NCBI RefSeq assembly: GCF_024594815.1
Contig: NZ_JANJOU010000009.1
Location: forward strand, 62,001-126,000
DNA length: 64,000 nt
Reading direction: 5' to 3'
Origin: Roseomonas populi
Lineage (GTDB): Bacteria > Pseudomonadota > Alphaproteobacteria > Acetobacterales > Acetobacteraceae
Part shown: piece by piece, positions 36,080 to 44,514 of the stretch
Numbering within the stretch: position 1 is the first letter of the stretch
Layout of the letters: every line of letters begins with the position of its first letter
The notes under the pieces: generated by a model
Database searches by the model: none
Seen by the model: only the letters and a program-made list of their open reading frames with translations
What the model was told of the DNA's origin: nothing
Made by a program: the position numbers and the translations under genes

Positions 36080-36123
36080 TCCTCCCCCTGGACGGCACCG
36101 GGACGCTGCGGCCTATTCCATTC

Positions 36124-37581
36124 ATGCTGACCAGCGCATCGCTCCACCCCGACTCCACGATGACAGGGGGGGTAGCGACAGGCCTGCCCTGGATCGAGCG
36201 CGCGCCGGGTGCTCCTTACTTCGTCACCGATACCGGCGAGCCCTGGACGCCGATCGGCCAGAACGACGCCATCTCCTGGCGGGAGCTGTCCGGCCTCCTC
36301 GGCCGCCGCGACCTGCCTGGGGTGGAGCGCCACCTTCGCGGCCTGCGGGATCGCGGCGTCACCTGCCTGCGCCTGATGCTGGAGTATGCGGAGGGCGAGG
36401 AACACTACTTCGAGCGCCCCGCCGGCAACTTCGTCCCGGCCATGGTGGAGCTGTGGGACGACCTTTTCGCGCTGTGCGAGCGGGTGGGGCTCTACATCCT
36501 GCTCACGCCGATGGATACCTTCTTCACCTGGATCCGCTTCGACCAGCACCCCTACAACCGCGCCCATGGCGGGCCCTGCGCCGACCGGTCACAGCTGATG
36601 GTCTGTCCGGAGACGCGCGCGCTGGTGAAGGCGCGCCTGGCCTTCGCGACAGAGCGCTGGGGCGGCAGCGGCGCCCTCTTCGCCTGGGACCTGTGGAACG
36701 AGATGCACCCGGCCCAGGGCGACAACCGGCCCGACGCCTTCCCCAACTACATCGATGATGTCAGCCCCTTCCTGCGTAATCTGGAAATCCGGCTGCACGG
36801 GCGGGCGCACCTGCAATGCGTCTCGGTCTTCGGGCCTGAGCTGATCTGGAAGCCCTGGATCGTGGAGCCGATCTTCCGCCACCCGCTCCTCGATTTCGCG
36901 AACAGCCACTTCTACGAGGAAGGCACCATCGACGATCCGATGGACACGGTGGCTCCCGCCGTGAGCGCGGGGCGACTGACGCGGGAGGCGCTGGCCGAGA
37001 TTAACGACCTTCGCCCCTTCTTCGATTCCGAGCACGGGCCGATCCACACCTTCAAGGACCACGGCATCACCCTGCCCGAGGCCTATGACGACGAGTATTT
37101 CCGCCACATCCAGTGGGCGCACCTCGCGTCTGGCGGCGCGGGGGGCGGGATGCGCTGGCCGAACCGCAGCCCGCACGAGCTGACGCCGGGGATGCGCGCC
37201 GCCCAGGGCGCGCTCTCGGGCTTCTTGCCGCTCATCGACTGGCCGCGCTTCCTCCGCCGCAACCTGAACGACGAGATCGCCGTGGAGGCGGGCGCGGTGC
37301 ACGCCTTCGGCTGCGGCGATGCGTCCCAGGCGGTGGTCTGGCTGCTGCGGCAGGAACTGGGCGAGGCGGTGGAGGGGCGGCGCTTTGTCGCTTCCGGCGG
37401 TACCGTCGCCGCCACCATCCGCGTCCCCGGCCTGGCGCCCGGGCGCTACCGCGCCACGCTCTTTGACACCCAAGCGGGCCGCGAGACCGGGCAGGTGGAA
37501 GCCGAGGCGGACGATGCGGGGCTGCGCCTCTCGCTCCTCCTCACCAGCGGCGACCTCGCCATGGCGATCCGGGCGGCCTGA
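36124..37581 (+). CDS. Glycoside hydrolase-like (GH5-type clan A) protein
   Basis: The 485-aa product has a TIM-barrel pattern with FVTDTGEPWTPIGQND at the start. A likely acid/base Glu sits in FAWDLWNEMHPAQGD and a likely nucleophile Glu in FFDSEHGPIHTF; both are where cellulase-type GH enzymes have them. Between them lie SHFYEEGTIDD and a Trp-rich loop. The last 110 residues look like a beta-sandwich (VAATIRVPGLAPGRYRATLFD). There is no signal peptide, so it may act in the cytosol. The sugar substrate is unknown. ATG 36124 is used; ATG 36160 is possible. Confidence 0.75.
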   Translation: MLTSASLHPDSTMTGGVATGLPWIERAPGAPYFVTDTGEPWTPIGQNDAISWRELSGLLGRRDLPGVERHLRGLRDRGVTCLRLMLEYAEGEEHYFERPAGNFVPAMVELWDDLFALCERVGLYILLTPMDTFFTWIRFDQHPYNRAHGGPCADRSQLMVCPETRALVKARLAFATERWGGSGALFAWDLWNEMHPAQGDNRPDAFPNYIDDVSPFLRNLEIRLHGRAHLQCVSVFGPELIWKPWIVEPIFRHPLLDFANSHFYEEGTIDDPMDTVAPAVSAGRLTREALAEINDLRPFFDSEHGPIHTFKDHGITLPEAYDDEYFRHIQWAHLASGGAGGGMRWPNRSPHELTPGMRAAQGALSGFLPLIDWPRFLRRNLNDEIAVEAGAVHAFGCGDASQAVVWLLRQELGEAVEGRRFVASGGTVAATIRVPGLAPGRYRATLFDTQAGRETGQVEAEADDAGLRLSLLLTSGDLAMAIRAA

Positions 37582-37584
37582 GCC

Positions 37585-37953
37585 TCAGAAGGGCTGCCGC
37601 ATCGGCGGCTCGGAGCCGGTGCCCTGCCCCGCCTGGGGCTGGGTCTCCGGCGCCCGGGCCGCGAGGTCGGCGAAGGTCAGGGCGAAGAGAAAGCTCATCC
37701 AGATGAGCGAGGCCCCGCCCGCCAGCCGCAGCAGCGGGTCCGGCCGGCGCAGGTTCATGAAGAACACCGCCACGAGGATGGCCTTCATCGCGGCGATGCC
37801 GAGGCTGACCACCCCGTTCAGCCCGTGCAGCGGCGCGTAAGCGAGCGCGAGCGAGGCCCCGAGCAGCGCCAGCAACGCCAGCCACACCGGCAGCACGTGC
37901 TGGAGGATCGCTGACAAGGTCCGCGGCACATCCTCCCCCAGGCCCCGCCTCAT
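37585..37953 (-). CDS. ctaF: Cytochrome c oxidase subunit IV (caa3 type)
   Basis: The 122-aa product has three hydrophobic helices with the caa3 subunit IV pattern: LAYAPLHGLNGVVSLGIAAMKAILVAVFFMNLRRPDPLLRL. It is an accessory membrane subunit of the oxidase. It is the last gene of the act-cta operon; its ATG overlaps the subunit III stop by 4 bp. The tail is Gln/Pro-rich and ends 3 bp from the convergent glycoside hydrolase gene. Confidence 0.85.
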   Translation of the reverse strand: MRRGLGEDVPRTLSAILQHVLPVWLALLALLGASLALAYAPLHGLNGVVSLGIAAMKAILVAVFFMNLRRPDPLLRLAGGASLIWMSFLFALTFADLAARAPETQPQAGQGTGSEPPMRQPF

Positions 37954-38576
37954 GGCGCGCGCCCACCAAGGTAGAGGAGCGGATAGAGGACGATCCAGAC
38001 GATATCGACGAGGTGCCAATAGAGCGCTGCCGCCTCGAAGGCCGGGCTCTGCAGCGGCCGGTCGCCGCGCCAGGCTTGCCACCCCAGCCAGGCCACCACG
38101 CCCATGCCGCCGAGCATGTGCATCGCGTGCAGCGACGTCATGATCCAGTAGAGCGCGAAGAAGATATGCGCCGAGGGTTCAGCGAGCGCGAAGCCCTCGC
38201 CGGGAAAGAGGTGCTTCTCCAGGTCGGAGGACCACTCGAAGCCCTTCACCGCCAGGAAGGCGGCGCCGAGCGCCAGCGTCAGCCCTATCCCCCACAGCGT
38301 CGCCCGCCGCAGATCCGCCCGCGCCGCCTCCGCCGCCACCGCCATGGTCAGGCTGCTGGTGAGAAGGATTGCGGTGTTGGCCGTGCCGAGTGCCACCTCC
38401 GTCTCCCGCCCCGCCAGGATGAAGCCTGCCGGGTGCAGCGCCCGCATGACGGCGAAGGCGAGGATGAGGCCGGCGAAGAGCATCGCCTCGCTGCCCAGGA
38501 AGATCCAGGTGCCGAAGGCGGCGGCCTCCCTCTGGCGGCGCAGGCTGCGCCAGGGCTCGCGCAGCGCGCCGCTCAC
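37950..38576 (-). CDS. ctaE: Cytochrome c oxidase subunit III
   Basis: The 208-aa product has five predicted helices, as in caa3-type subunit III, with FLGSEAMLFAGLILAFAVMR, ITSLHAMHMLGGMG-like HAxH, and the final LYWHLVDIVWIVLYPLLYL helix. It stabilises the catalytic core. Start GTG 38576 overlaps the ctaD stop by 4 bp (GTGA). Confidence 0.93.
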   Translation of the reverse strand: MSGALREPWRSLRRQREAAAFGTWIFLGSEAMLFAGLILAFAVMRALHPAGFILAGRETEVALGTANTAILLTSSLTMAVAAEAARADLRRATLWGIGLTLALGAAFLAVKGFEWSSDLEKHLFPGEGFALAEPSAHIFFALYWIMTSLHAMHMLGGMGVVAWLGWQAWRGDRPLQSPAFEAAALYWHLVDIVWIVLYPLLYLGGRAP

Positions 38577-40258
38577 GACCCGCGCACCTGGTTGCTGTGC
38601 GGCTCGCGATGGTCGTCGCCCGGCCCCTCGCCTTCCGGGTGGTAGAAGTAGGGGCCTTCATCCACCACGGGCGGGGTATGGAAGTTGTCGCGCGGCGGGG
38701 GAGAGGAGGTGCTCCATTCCAGACCTGTCGCGTTCCACGGGTCGTCCTCCGCCTTCTCGCCCCAGATCATCGACCAGGCGAGGTAGCCCATCGGCAGCAG
38801 GTAGGCCGCCGCCAGCAGTACCGCGCCGGCGGAGGACATGACGTGCCAGACCTGGAACTCCGGCGGGTACACGTGATACCGGCGGGGCATGCCGAGATAG
38901 CCCATGATGAACATGGGGAAGAAGGTGAAGCCGAAGCCGAAGAACATCAGGATGGCGGCGAAGCGCGCCCAGGTCATCGGGTACTTCCGCCCCGTGATCT
39001 TCGGCCACCAGAAGGACAGGCCGCCGTAGAAGGCGCTGACAGCCCCGCCCACCATGATGAAGTGGAAGTGCCCGACGACGTAGTAGGTATCGGAGACGTG
39101 CACGTCGATCGGGATGGAGGCGAGGAACAGCCCCGTCAGCCCGCCGATGGTGAAGAGCCCGATGAAGCCGATGGCGTAGAGCATCGGCGCCTCGAAGGTG
39201 ATCTGCCCGCGGTAGAGGGTGAAGGTCCAGTTGAACACCTTGATCGCCGAAGGCACGGCGATGACGAAGGAGAGGAAGGAGAAGGCGAGGCTGGCGTAGA
39301 TGGACTGGCCGGAGACGAACATGTGGTGCCCCCAGACCAGGAAGCCGGCGATGGCGATCCAGAGGATCGCGTAGACCATGAAGTCGTAGCCGAAGACGTT
39401 GCGGCGGGCGAAGCAGGTGACGATCTCGCTGATCACCCCGAAGGACGGCAGGATCATGATGTAGACGGCGGGATGGCTGTAGAACCAGAACAGGTGCTGG
39501 AACAACAGCGGGTCTCCGCCCCGCGCGGGGTCGAAGACCGGCAGGCCGAATCCGCGTTCCGCGATGATCAGCAGCAGCACGGCGGTCAGCACCGGCGTCG
39601 CCAGCACCATGACCAGGCTGGTGCCGTAGATGGCCCAGGCGAAGAGTGGCAGGCGAAACCAGTGCATCCCCGGCGCGCGCAGCAGGTGGATGGTGGCAAG
39701 GAAGTTCACCCCCGTGGCGATGGAGGAAAAGCCCGCCAGGATGATCGCCAGCCCCGCCAGCAGCACGTAGCTGTTGGAGAAGGTGGTGGAGAAGGGCGTG
39801 TAGAAGGTCCAGCCCGTATCCACCCCGCCCGCGATCAGCGCGTAGATCAGCACGAGCCCCGCGCCGACGAAGATGTACCAGCTCAGCAGGTTCAGCCGGG
39901 GAAAGGCCAGGTCCCGCGCGCCCACCATGAGCGGGATCAGGAAGTTCCCGAGGGTGGTGGGAATGGAGGGCACGAGGAAGAACCAGATCATCACCGTGCC
40001 GTGCAGGGTGAACATCCGGTTGTAGCCATCGGCCGTCAGCACGTCCGGCTTCGGCGTGAACAGCTCCAGCCGCATGGCCACCGCACCCGCGCCGCCGATG
40101 AAGAAGAAGGCCGTCAGCGCCGCCATGTAGAGCAGGGCGATGCGCTTGTGGTCCGTGGTCAGCAGCCAGGAGCCGATGCCGCGCTCCGCCGTCAGGTAGC
40201 TCGGCTCCTCGTGCGGGATGGCGTCGGGCGCGGGAAGGGCGGGGGCGATGTGGTTCAC
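38573..40258 (-). CDS. ctaD: Cytochrome c oxidase subunit I, A2-type heme-copper oxidase
   Basis: The 561-aa, 12-helix subunit holds heme a, heme a3 and CuB. It shows the helix VI motif YSHPAVY (residues 260-266), with the CuB His262 cross-linked to Tyr266. The Tyr-Ser in place of the D-channel Glu is the mark of A2-type oxidases. Also present are VWGHHMF (CuB ligands), the K-channel region, and GHFHFIM (heme ligands). It reduces O2 to water and pumps protons. Start GTG 40258 overlaps the ctaC stop by 4 bp. Confidence 0.97.
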   Translation of the reverse strand: MNHIAPALPAPDAIPHEEPSYLTAERGIGSWLLTTDHKRIALLYMAALTAFFFIGGAGAVAMRLELFTPKPDVLTADGYNRMFTLHGTVMIWFFLVPSIPTTLGNFLIPLMVGARDLAFPRLNLLSWYIFVGAGLVLIYALIAGGVDTGWTFYTPFSTTFSNSYVLLAGLAIILAGFSSIATGVNFLATIHLLRAPGMHWFRLPLFAWAIYGTSLVMVLATPVLTAVLLLIIAERGFGLPVFDPARGGDPLLFQHLFWFYSHPAVYIMILPSFGVISEIVTCFARRNVFGYDFMVYAILWIAIAGFLVWGHHMFVSGQSIYASLAFSFLSFVIAVPSAIKVFNWTFTLYRGQITFEAPMLYAIGFIGLFTIGGLTGLFLASIPIDVHVSDTYYVVGHFHFIMVGGAVSAFYGGLSFWWPKITGRKYPMTWARFAAILMFFGFGFTFFPMFIMGYLGMPRRYHVYPPEFQVWHVMSSAGAVLLAAAYLLPMGYLAWSMIWGEKAEDDPWNATGLEWSTSSPPPRDNFHTPPVVDEGPYFYHPEGEGPGDDHREPHSNQVRGS

Positions 40259-41196
40259 GGCGCGTCCTTCAGGGATCGCAGATAGGCCAGCAGGCGCTGC
40301 ATCTCCTCCTCATGCACCAGCCCGGCGAAGGAGGGCATGACATCGGGGAAACCCGCCACCACGTCGCGCTTCGGCTGCAGGATGGAATCGCGCAGATAGG
40401 CCTCGTCCGCCGTCACCACGCGCCCGTCGGAGAGGGGCACGGGGCTGTTGTAAACCCCCTCCAGCCGCGGCGCGCGCACCGTGGCGCTGCCGCCGCGCCG
40501 GTCCCCGTGGCAGCCGGCGCAGCCCAGGGAGACGAAGAGCGCCGCGCCTTCCCGCGCCAGGTCGTCGCCGCGCGGCTGTGCGGCCAGCCAGCGGGCGAAG
40601 TCCTCCGGCTCCATCACCGTCACCTTGCCGCCCATGCGGGCGTGCAGCGTGCCGCAGAACTCCGCGCAGAACAGGTCGTAGGTTCCGGTCTGGGTCGCGG
40701 TGAAACGCAGCTCCGTCAGCCGGCCGGGCAGAACGTCCTGCTTGGCGCGGAAGGCGGGGACGAAGAAGGAATGGATCACGTCCTGCGAGGTCATCAGCAG
40801 CCGCACCTGCTCCCCGCGCGGAACGTGCAGCGCGTCGATCTCCTGCGCGCCGTTGGAGTGGCGCGTCTTCCACATCCATTGGCGGGCCAGGACGTGGACC
40901 TCGATCGCGTCCGGCTGCGGCGGGTTGGCGCGCAGCTCCATCCCCGTCGCCCAGGCGAAGAGGAAGAGGGCGAGGAAGAGGGTGGCGGCCGTCCAGCCCA
41001 CCTCTACCTCCCTGCTGATGAACTCCGGCAAGGCCCCGCGCTTTGCGGTGGAGCCGCGGCGGTATCGGATGGAGAAGCCCAGCAGCAGGCAGCCGACGAG
41101 CAGCAGGATCGCCCCGCAGATGGCGAGCAGCACGCCCGTGAGCCCGTCCACCCGCTGCGCGAGGTCGGAGGCGGTGGCGGGCCAGAACTGGATCAT
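40255..41196 (-). CDS. ctaC: Cytochrome c oxidase subunit II fused to cytochrome c (caa3 type)
   Basis: The 313-aa product has two membrane helices (about 18-45 and 65-85), then a cupredoxin domain with the CuA ligands H142, C177, Glu179, C181, H185 and M188 (CAEFCGTLHARM). A C-terminal cytochrome c domain carries heme motif CAGCH (226-230) and a distal Met in VMPSFAGL. Fusion of a cytochrome c to subunit II defines caa3. There is no cleavable signal peptide. ATG 41196 overlaps the senC stop (ATGA); a longer frame runs back through senC but is a shadow. Confidence 0.95.
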   Translation of the reverse strand: MIQFWPATASDLAQRVDGLTGVLLAICGAILLLVGCLLLGFSIRYRRGSTAKRGALPEFISREVEVGWTAATLFLALFLFAWATGMELRANPPQPDAIEVHVLARQWMWKTRHSNGAQEIDALHVPRGEQVRLLMTSQDVIHSFFVPAFRAKQDVLPGRLTELRFTATQTGTYDLFCAEFCGTLHARMGGKVTVMEPEDFARWLAAQPRGDDLAREGAALFVSLGCAGCHGDRRGGSATVRAPRLEGVYNSPVPLSDGRVVTADEAYLRDSILQPKRDVVAGFPDVMPSFAGLVHEEEMQRLLAYLRSLKDAP

Positions 41197-41975
41197 GCGC
41201 GCCGTCCCCGCCGCGCCAGCAGCAGCGCCGCGACGCCCAGCAGGATCGCGGTGCCCGCCGTGCCCGTGGCCAGCCCGCGCTTGACCAGCGCGTTGTAGAT
41301 CCCCCGCGCCGGGTCCAGCCCGTAGCAGAGCAGCCGGATGCCGGCCTCCACCAATCCGCCCCCGCCGCCGGAGGCGGCCTCCTGCACCGCGCCTGCCAGC
41401 GCCACCGGCTCCAGCGCCAGCCCTGGCAGCACGCGGGAGACGGTGCCGGCGGGCGTCAGCACGAGGGCGGCGAGCGGGTGGGCGAAGCGGTCGGATGCCA
41501 CGTCCAGCCGCGCGCGGTAGCCGATGGCGGCCTGCGCCCGCTCCAGCACCGCGGCCGGGCCGGTGAGGAAGCGCGCCGCGCCCATGATCTCCGGGAAACT
41601 CGCGAGGTAGGTGGCCTTCATCGCCGCCGCCCTCTCCGGCCCGTCCCGCGCATCGATGCCGAGGACGAGGAAGGCGTAGTCCGCCCCCGGGCGCAGCCCC
41701 GTCTCCGCCAGGGCGGAGGCGGCGAGGCCCAGCGCCGTGCCGCAGAGCGTCTCGCAGCTGTAGTCGGCCAGGACCAGCACGGCGGGGCGGCCATCCAGCA
41801 CCCCGGCGGGGGTGGCGGGGCGCCCCGTCTCGTCCCGCAAGGCCAGATCGAGCGGCATTGTGGCGCCGGGCGGCGGGTTCAGCCCGGTCTCGGCCAACTC
41901 GGCCTCCGTCAGCGCAGCGCGGGCGGGCAGCGCAAGACCCGGCAGCAGCATCAGGGCGAGGAAGAGGCGCCTCAT
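41193..41975 (-). CDS. senC: SCO1/SenC copper chaperone with a C-terminal membrane helix
   Basis: The 260-aa product has a signal peptide ending PARA, a thioredoxin-fold domain with copper ligands C74-x3-C78 (DYSCETLC) and a distal His in DRFAHPLAALVL, and a C-terminal helix (ATGTAGTAILLGVAALLLA). SCO proteins load CuA in subunit II. It sits directly before ctaC in the operon with 4-bp overlaps at both ends, which fits this role. The C-terminal anchor differs from the usual N-terminal anchor. Confidence 0.9.
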   Translation of the reverse strand: MRRLFLALMLLPGLALPARAALTEAELAETGLNPPPGATMPLDLALRDETGRPATPAGVLDGRPAVLVLADYSCETLCGTALGLAASALAETGLRPGADYAFLVLGIDARDGPERAAAMKATYLASFPEIMGAARFLTGPAAVLERAQAAIGYRARLDVASDRFAHPLAALVLTPAGTVSRVLPGLALEPVALAGAVQEAASGGGGGLVEAGIRLLCYGLDPARGIYNALVKRGLATGTAGTAILLGVAALLLARRGRRA

Positions 41976-42436
41976 GGCCGCACCCCTTGGGGCGGCGCCG
42001 CAAGGGGCTGCACCGAGGGAAGCTGAACCGCCCGGGTCCGCACCGCCTCCGGCCGCACCGGCAGGGGCTCGGGCGGCGCGGCCTCCAGCGGGTCCAGCCC
42101 GGCGGCGCCGCGGGCCGCCAGGATCTCCATCGCCCGCCCGACGGGGATGCGGATCAGGCCGCGATTCCGGTCCATCCAGGCGTAGCCCTCCACCTGCCGC
42201 GCCTGCTCGCCCCGCAACTGGTCCATGTCCGCGCTCGAATCCGCCTGGAGGCGCGGCTCGGGGAAGGGCACGGGGCGCGGCGGGTCGTTCGGCGGGGCGC
42301 CGATCCAGCGGACGTAGAAGCTGATCCCGAACAGGGTCAGTCCGAGGAAGGCGAGGGTGCCGAAGCCCACGCCGAGCACAACCCAGCTCCGGACCGATTC
42401 CCGCTGCCGGCGCTCGTTCAGCTCACGCCTGGCCAT
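41972..42436 (-). CDS. Unassigned single-helix protein of the ACIII-caa3 operon
   Basis: The 154-aa product has a cytosolic N-terminus (ARRELNERRQRESVRS), one membrane helix (WVVLGVGFGTLAFLGLTLFGISFYVRWI), and a periplasmic Pro-rich domain. Within it, QLRGEQARQVEGYAWMDRNRGLIRIPVGRAMEILA is seen in proteins encoded next to act genes in other bacteria as I recall them. It has no heme or metal motif. It overlaps actF by 14 bp and senC by 4 bp, so it is made together with both complexes. An assembly factor or structural link between ACIII and the oxidase is possible but unproven. Confidence 0.8.
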   Translation of the reverse strand: MARRELNERRQRESVRSWVVLGVGFGTLAFLGLTLFGISFYVRWIGAPPNDPPRPVPFPEPRLQADSSADMDQLRGEQARQVEGYAWMDRNRGLIRIPVGRAMEILAARGAAGLDPLEAAPPEPLPVRPEAVRTRAVQLPSVQPLAAPPQGVRP

Positions 42437-43481
42437 GCTTCGCCTCCAGCCGCGCCGCCACCGGACCGTAGGTCAGCCCCACCCAGAGCCCGCCCACCGC
42501 CACCAGCCCCAGCGCCGCCGCCGGCAGCGCCCAGGGGCCGACCGCCGGCGCCACGATCCAGGCTTGGTGCGCCGCGACGCCCAGCAGCACGGGCGGCCCC
42601 AGCCGCGCCAGCGCCGCCGGGCTGCGCCGCACCCGCCCCAGCAGCATCGCCCCCAGCGGCAGCGCCGCCGCGAGGCCGAGGGCGAGCGCCTGGAGCCAGA
42701 TCCAGCCCCATTCCTCCCGCTTCAGGAACCAGGCCGCCTTCTCCGGCAGGTTGCCGTACCAGGAGACCAGGAACTGCGCGAAGCCCAGGTAGAGCGAGCC
42801 CAGCGCCGCCGAGTAGAGGAGCCCGGCCAGGTCCCCCGCGCGCCCGGGATCATCCCCTTCCCTCTCCGGCCGCAGCACGGCGGCCCAGGCGAGCGCGGCG
42901 AGGAGCTGCATCAGGAAGGTCGCCAGCCCGAAGGCGGTGGAGAAGAAGCGCGGCTCCAGCGAGAGCATCCAGTCCACGGAGATCAGCGTGAGGGCGACGA
43001 GGTGGAAGGCCAGCCCCAGCCCGCCCGCCACCGCCCCCGGCCGCCGCAGCAGCCACCAGCCCAGCACCGACCACCCGGCCAGTGCCAGCAGCGTACGCAG
43101 GGCGAAGCCGTCCGCGTTGAGGTAGAGGCGGGGAATATCCTCCACTGGCACGACCCCCGGATCGGCGGCCCAGGGATAGAGGGCGTGCAGCCCGAACAGC
43201 AGCGGCAGGCAGGCCAGCAGGAAAAAGGGCAGGCTGGCCGCCGCCGGGCCGAGCGCCGGGCGCAGCGACCCCGCCCATTTCCCGCCCGTCAGTGCACGCA
43301 CCGCCAGCAGCCCCAGTGCGCCGAGCGCGATGCCGATCCAGAAGACCAGCCCCACCAGCCAGCCTGCCAGAGGCGCCCGGGCCGGCGCCAGCAGCGCCCA
43401 GACCGCCAGCAGCAGCGCTGCGGCGCCGCCCGCCATCGCCGAGTGCCCGGCATGGGCGCGAAGCCAGGGAAGCGGCCTCAT
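42423..43481 (-). CDS. actF: Alternative complex III subunit ActF
   Basis: The 352-aa, about ten-helix membrane subunit is of the quinol:cytochrome c oxidoreductase quinone-binding subunit 2 type. It shows VFWIGIALGALGLLAV, WSVLGWWLLRRPG, ISVDWMLSLEPRFFSTAFG, YLGFAQFLVSWYGNLPEKAAWFLKR and LGVAAHQAWIVAPA. It pairs with ActC in the membrane and is related to NrfD. The ATG overlaps the actE stop by 4 bp. Confidence 0.92.
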   Translation of the reverse strand: MRPLPWLRAHAGHSAMAGGAAALLLAVWALLAPARAPLAGWLVGLVFWIGIALGALGLLAVRALTGGKWAGSLRPALGPAAASLPFFLLACLPLLFGLHALYPWAADPGVVPVEDIPRLYLNADGFALRTLLALAGWSVLGWWLLRRPGAVAGGLGLAFHLVALTLISVDWMLSLEPRFFSTAFGLATFLMQLLAALAWAAVLRPEREGDDPGRAGDLAGLLYSAALGSLYLGFAQFLVSWYGNLPEKAAWFLKREEWGWIWLQALALGLAAALPLGAMLLGRVRRSPAALARLGPPVLLGVAAHQAWIVAPAVGPWALPAAALGLVAVGGLWVGLTYGPVAARLEAKHGQA

Positions 43482-43996
43482 GGCAGTCTCCCCGCCGCTT
43501 CCGGCGCCTCGGCCAGGGTGGCGTGGCGGGAGAGCTGGAGGGCGCGGATATAGGCCGCGATCGCCCAGCGATCCGCCGGCTGCACGCGGGCGGCGTAGGA
43601 GTACATCACGCCGTAGCCGTCCGTGATCACGTCGTAGAAGTAGCGCGCCGGCACGGCCCGGAGCCTTTGCGTGTGGTAGGAGGGCGGCGGCGGGAAGCCG
43701 CGCCGCACGATCATCCCGTCCCCATCCCCCGCCGCGCCGTGGCAGGGCACGCAGGCGATGGCGTAGCGCTCCCTCCCCCGCTCCAGCAGTTCGGCCGTGA
43801 TGGGCGGCGGGTTCGCCGCGATCCTGTCCCGCTCCAGGTCGCCGCGCGCCACCGCGCCCTCTGGAAGCATCCGCGCGGCGCTGCCGTTCTTGGAGAGCTC
43901 GCTGCGGGCGTAGGTGTTCTCCTTCCGCTGCTGGTTCATCTCCTGCTTGCAGGCAGCCAGCACCAGAAGCGGCAGGAAGATCGCGACCCGGATCAC
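43478..43996 (-). CDS. actE: Alternative complex III monoheme cytochrome c, ActE
   Basis: The 172-aa product has a lipoprotein signal ending VLAAC (Cys16) and one heme motif CVPCH (82-86), with a distal Met in YGVMYSYAARV. It is anchored at the periplasmic face and passes electrons from ActA/B towards the oxidase. GTG 43996 overlaps the actD stop and its own stop overlaps the actF ATG. Confidence 0.94.
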   Translation of the reverse strand: MIRVAIFLPLLVLAACKQEMNQQRKENTYARSELSKNGSAARMLPEGAVARGDLERDRIAANPPPITAELLERGRERYAIACVPCHGAAGDGDGMIVRRGFPPPPSYHTQRLRAVPARYFYDVITDGYGVMYSYAARVQPADRWAIAAYIRALQLSRHATLAEAPEAAGRLP

Positions 43997-44514
43997 GGCT
44001 GCACCGCCCGGATGGAGATCGGCCCCAGCCCGTCCAGCAGCGCCCTCAGCCGCTCCGCATCCGCCGCCTCGTCCGAGACGGAGAGGAAGAAGCGGTCCTG
44101 GCTCGCCCGGTCGAAGTCCCGCGCGGCGAAGACGGGGTGGTTCAGCCGGGGTAGCCCCGTGCCGATGAAGAAGCCCGCGATGCCCGTGAATGTGGCGGCC
44201 AGGATCCCCGCCTCAAAGGCGAGGACGAGGAAGACCGGCCAGGCGTGCAGCGGCCGCGCCCCGAGGTTCAGCGGGTAATCGATCACCCCACTGTACCAGC
44301 ACATCAGGTAGACGAACCCCGCCCCAAGCGCCGCCGCGCCCAGCATGGCCGGGCGCAGCCGCGGCGCCTCCAGGGCCAGCGCATCCGAAAGCCCCTCCAC
44401 CGCGAAGGGGGTGTAGGCGTCCAGCCCCTTGAGCCCCGCCGCCCGCGCGCGCCGCGCTGCCTCCACCAGCGTGTCGGGGTCGCGGAACTCGGCGAGGACG
44501 ATCGGCGCGCTCAT
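43993..44514 (-). CDS. actD: Alternative complex III subunit ActD (DUF3341)
   Basis: The 173-aa product has a cytosolic N-terminus (IVLAEFRDPDTLVEAARRARAAGLKGLDAYTPFAVEGL), two membrane helices (LGAAALGAGFVYLMCWYSG and VFLVLAFEAGILAATFTGIAGFF), and a C-terminal domain ending GLGPISIRAVQP. This is the DUF3341 layout of ActD. The ATG at 44514 overlaps the actC stop by 4 bp. Confidence 0.94.
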   Translation of the reverse strand: MSAPIVLAEFRDPDTLVEAARRARAAGLKGLDAYTPFAVEGLSDALALEAPRLRPAMLGAAALGAGFVYLMCWYSGVIDYPLNLGARPLHAWPVFLVLAFEAGILAATFTGIAGFFIGTGLPRLNHPVFAARDFDRASQDRFFLSVSDEAADAERLRALLDGLGPISIRAVQP

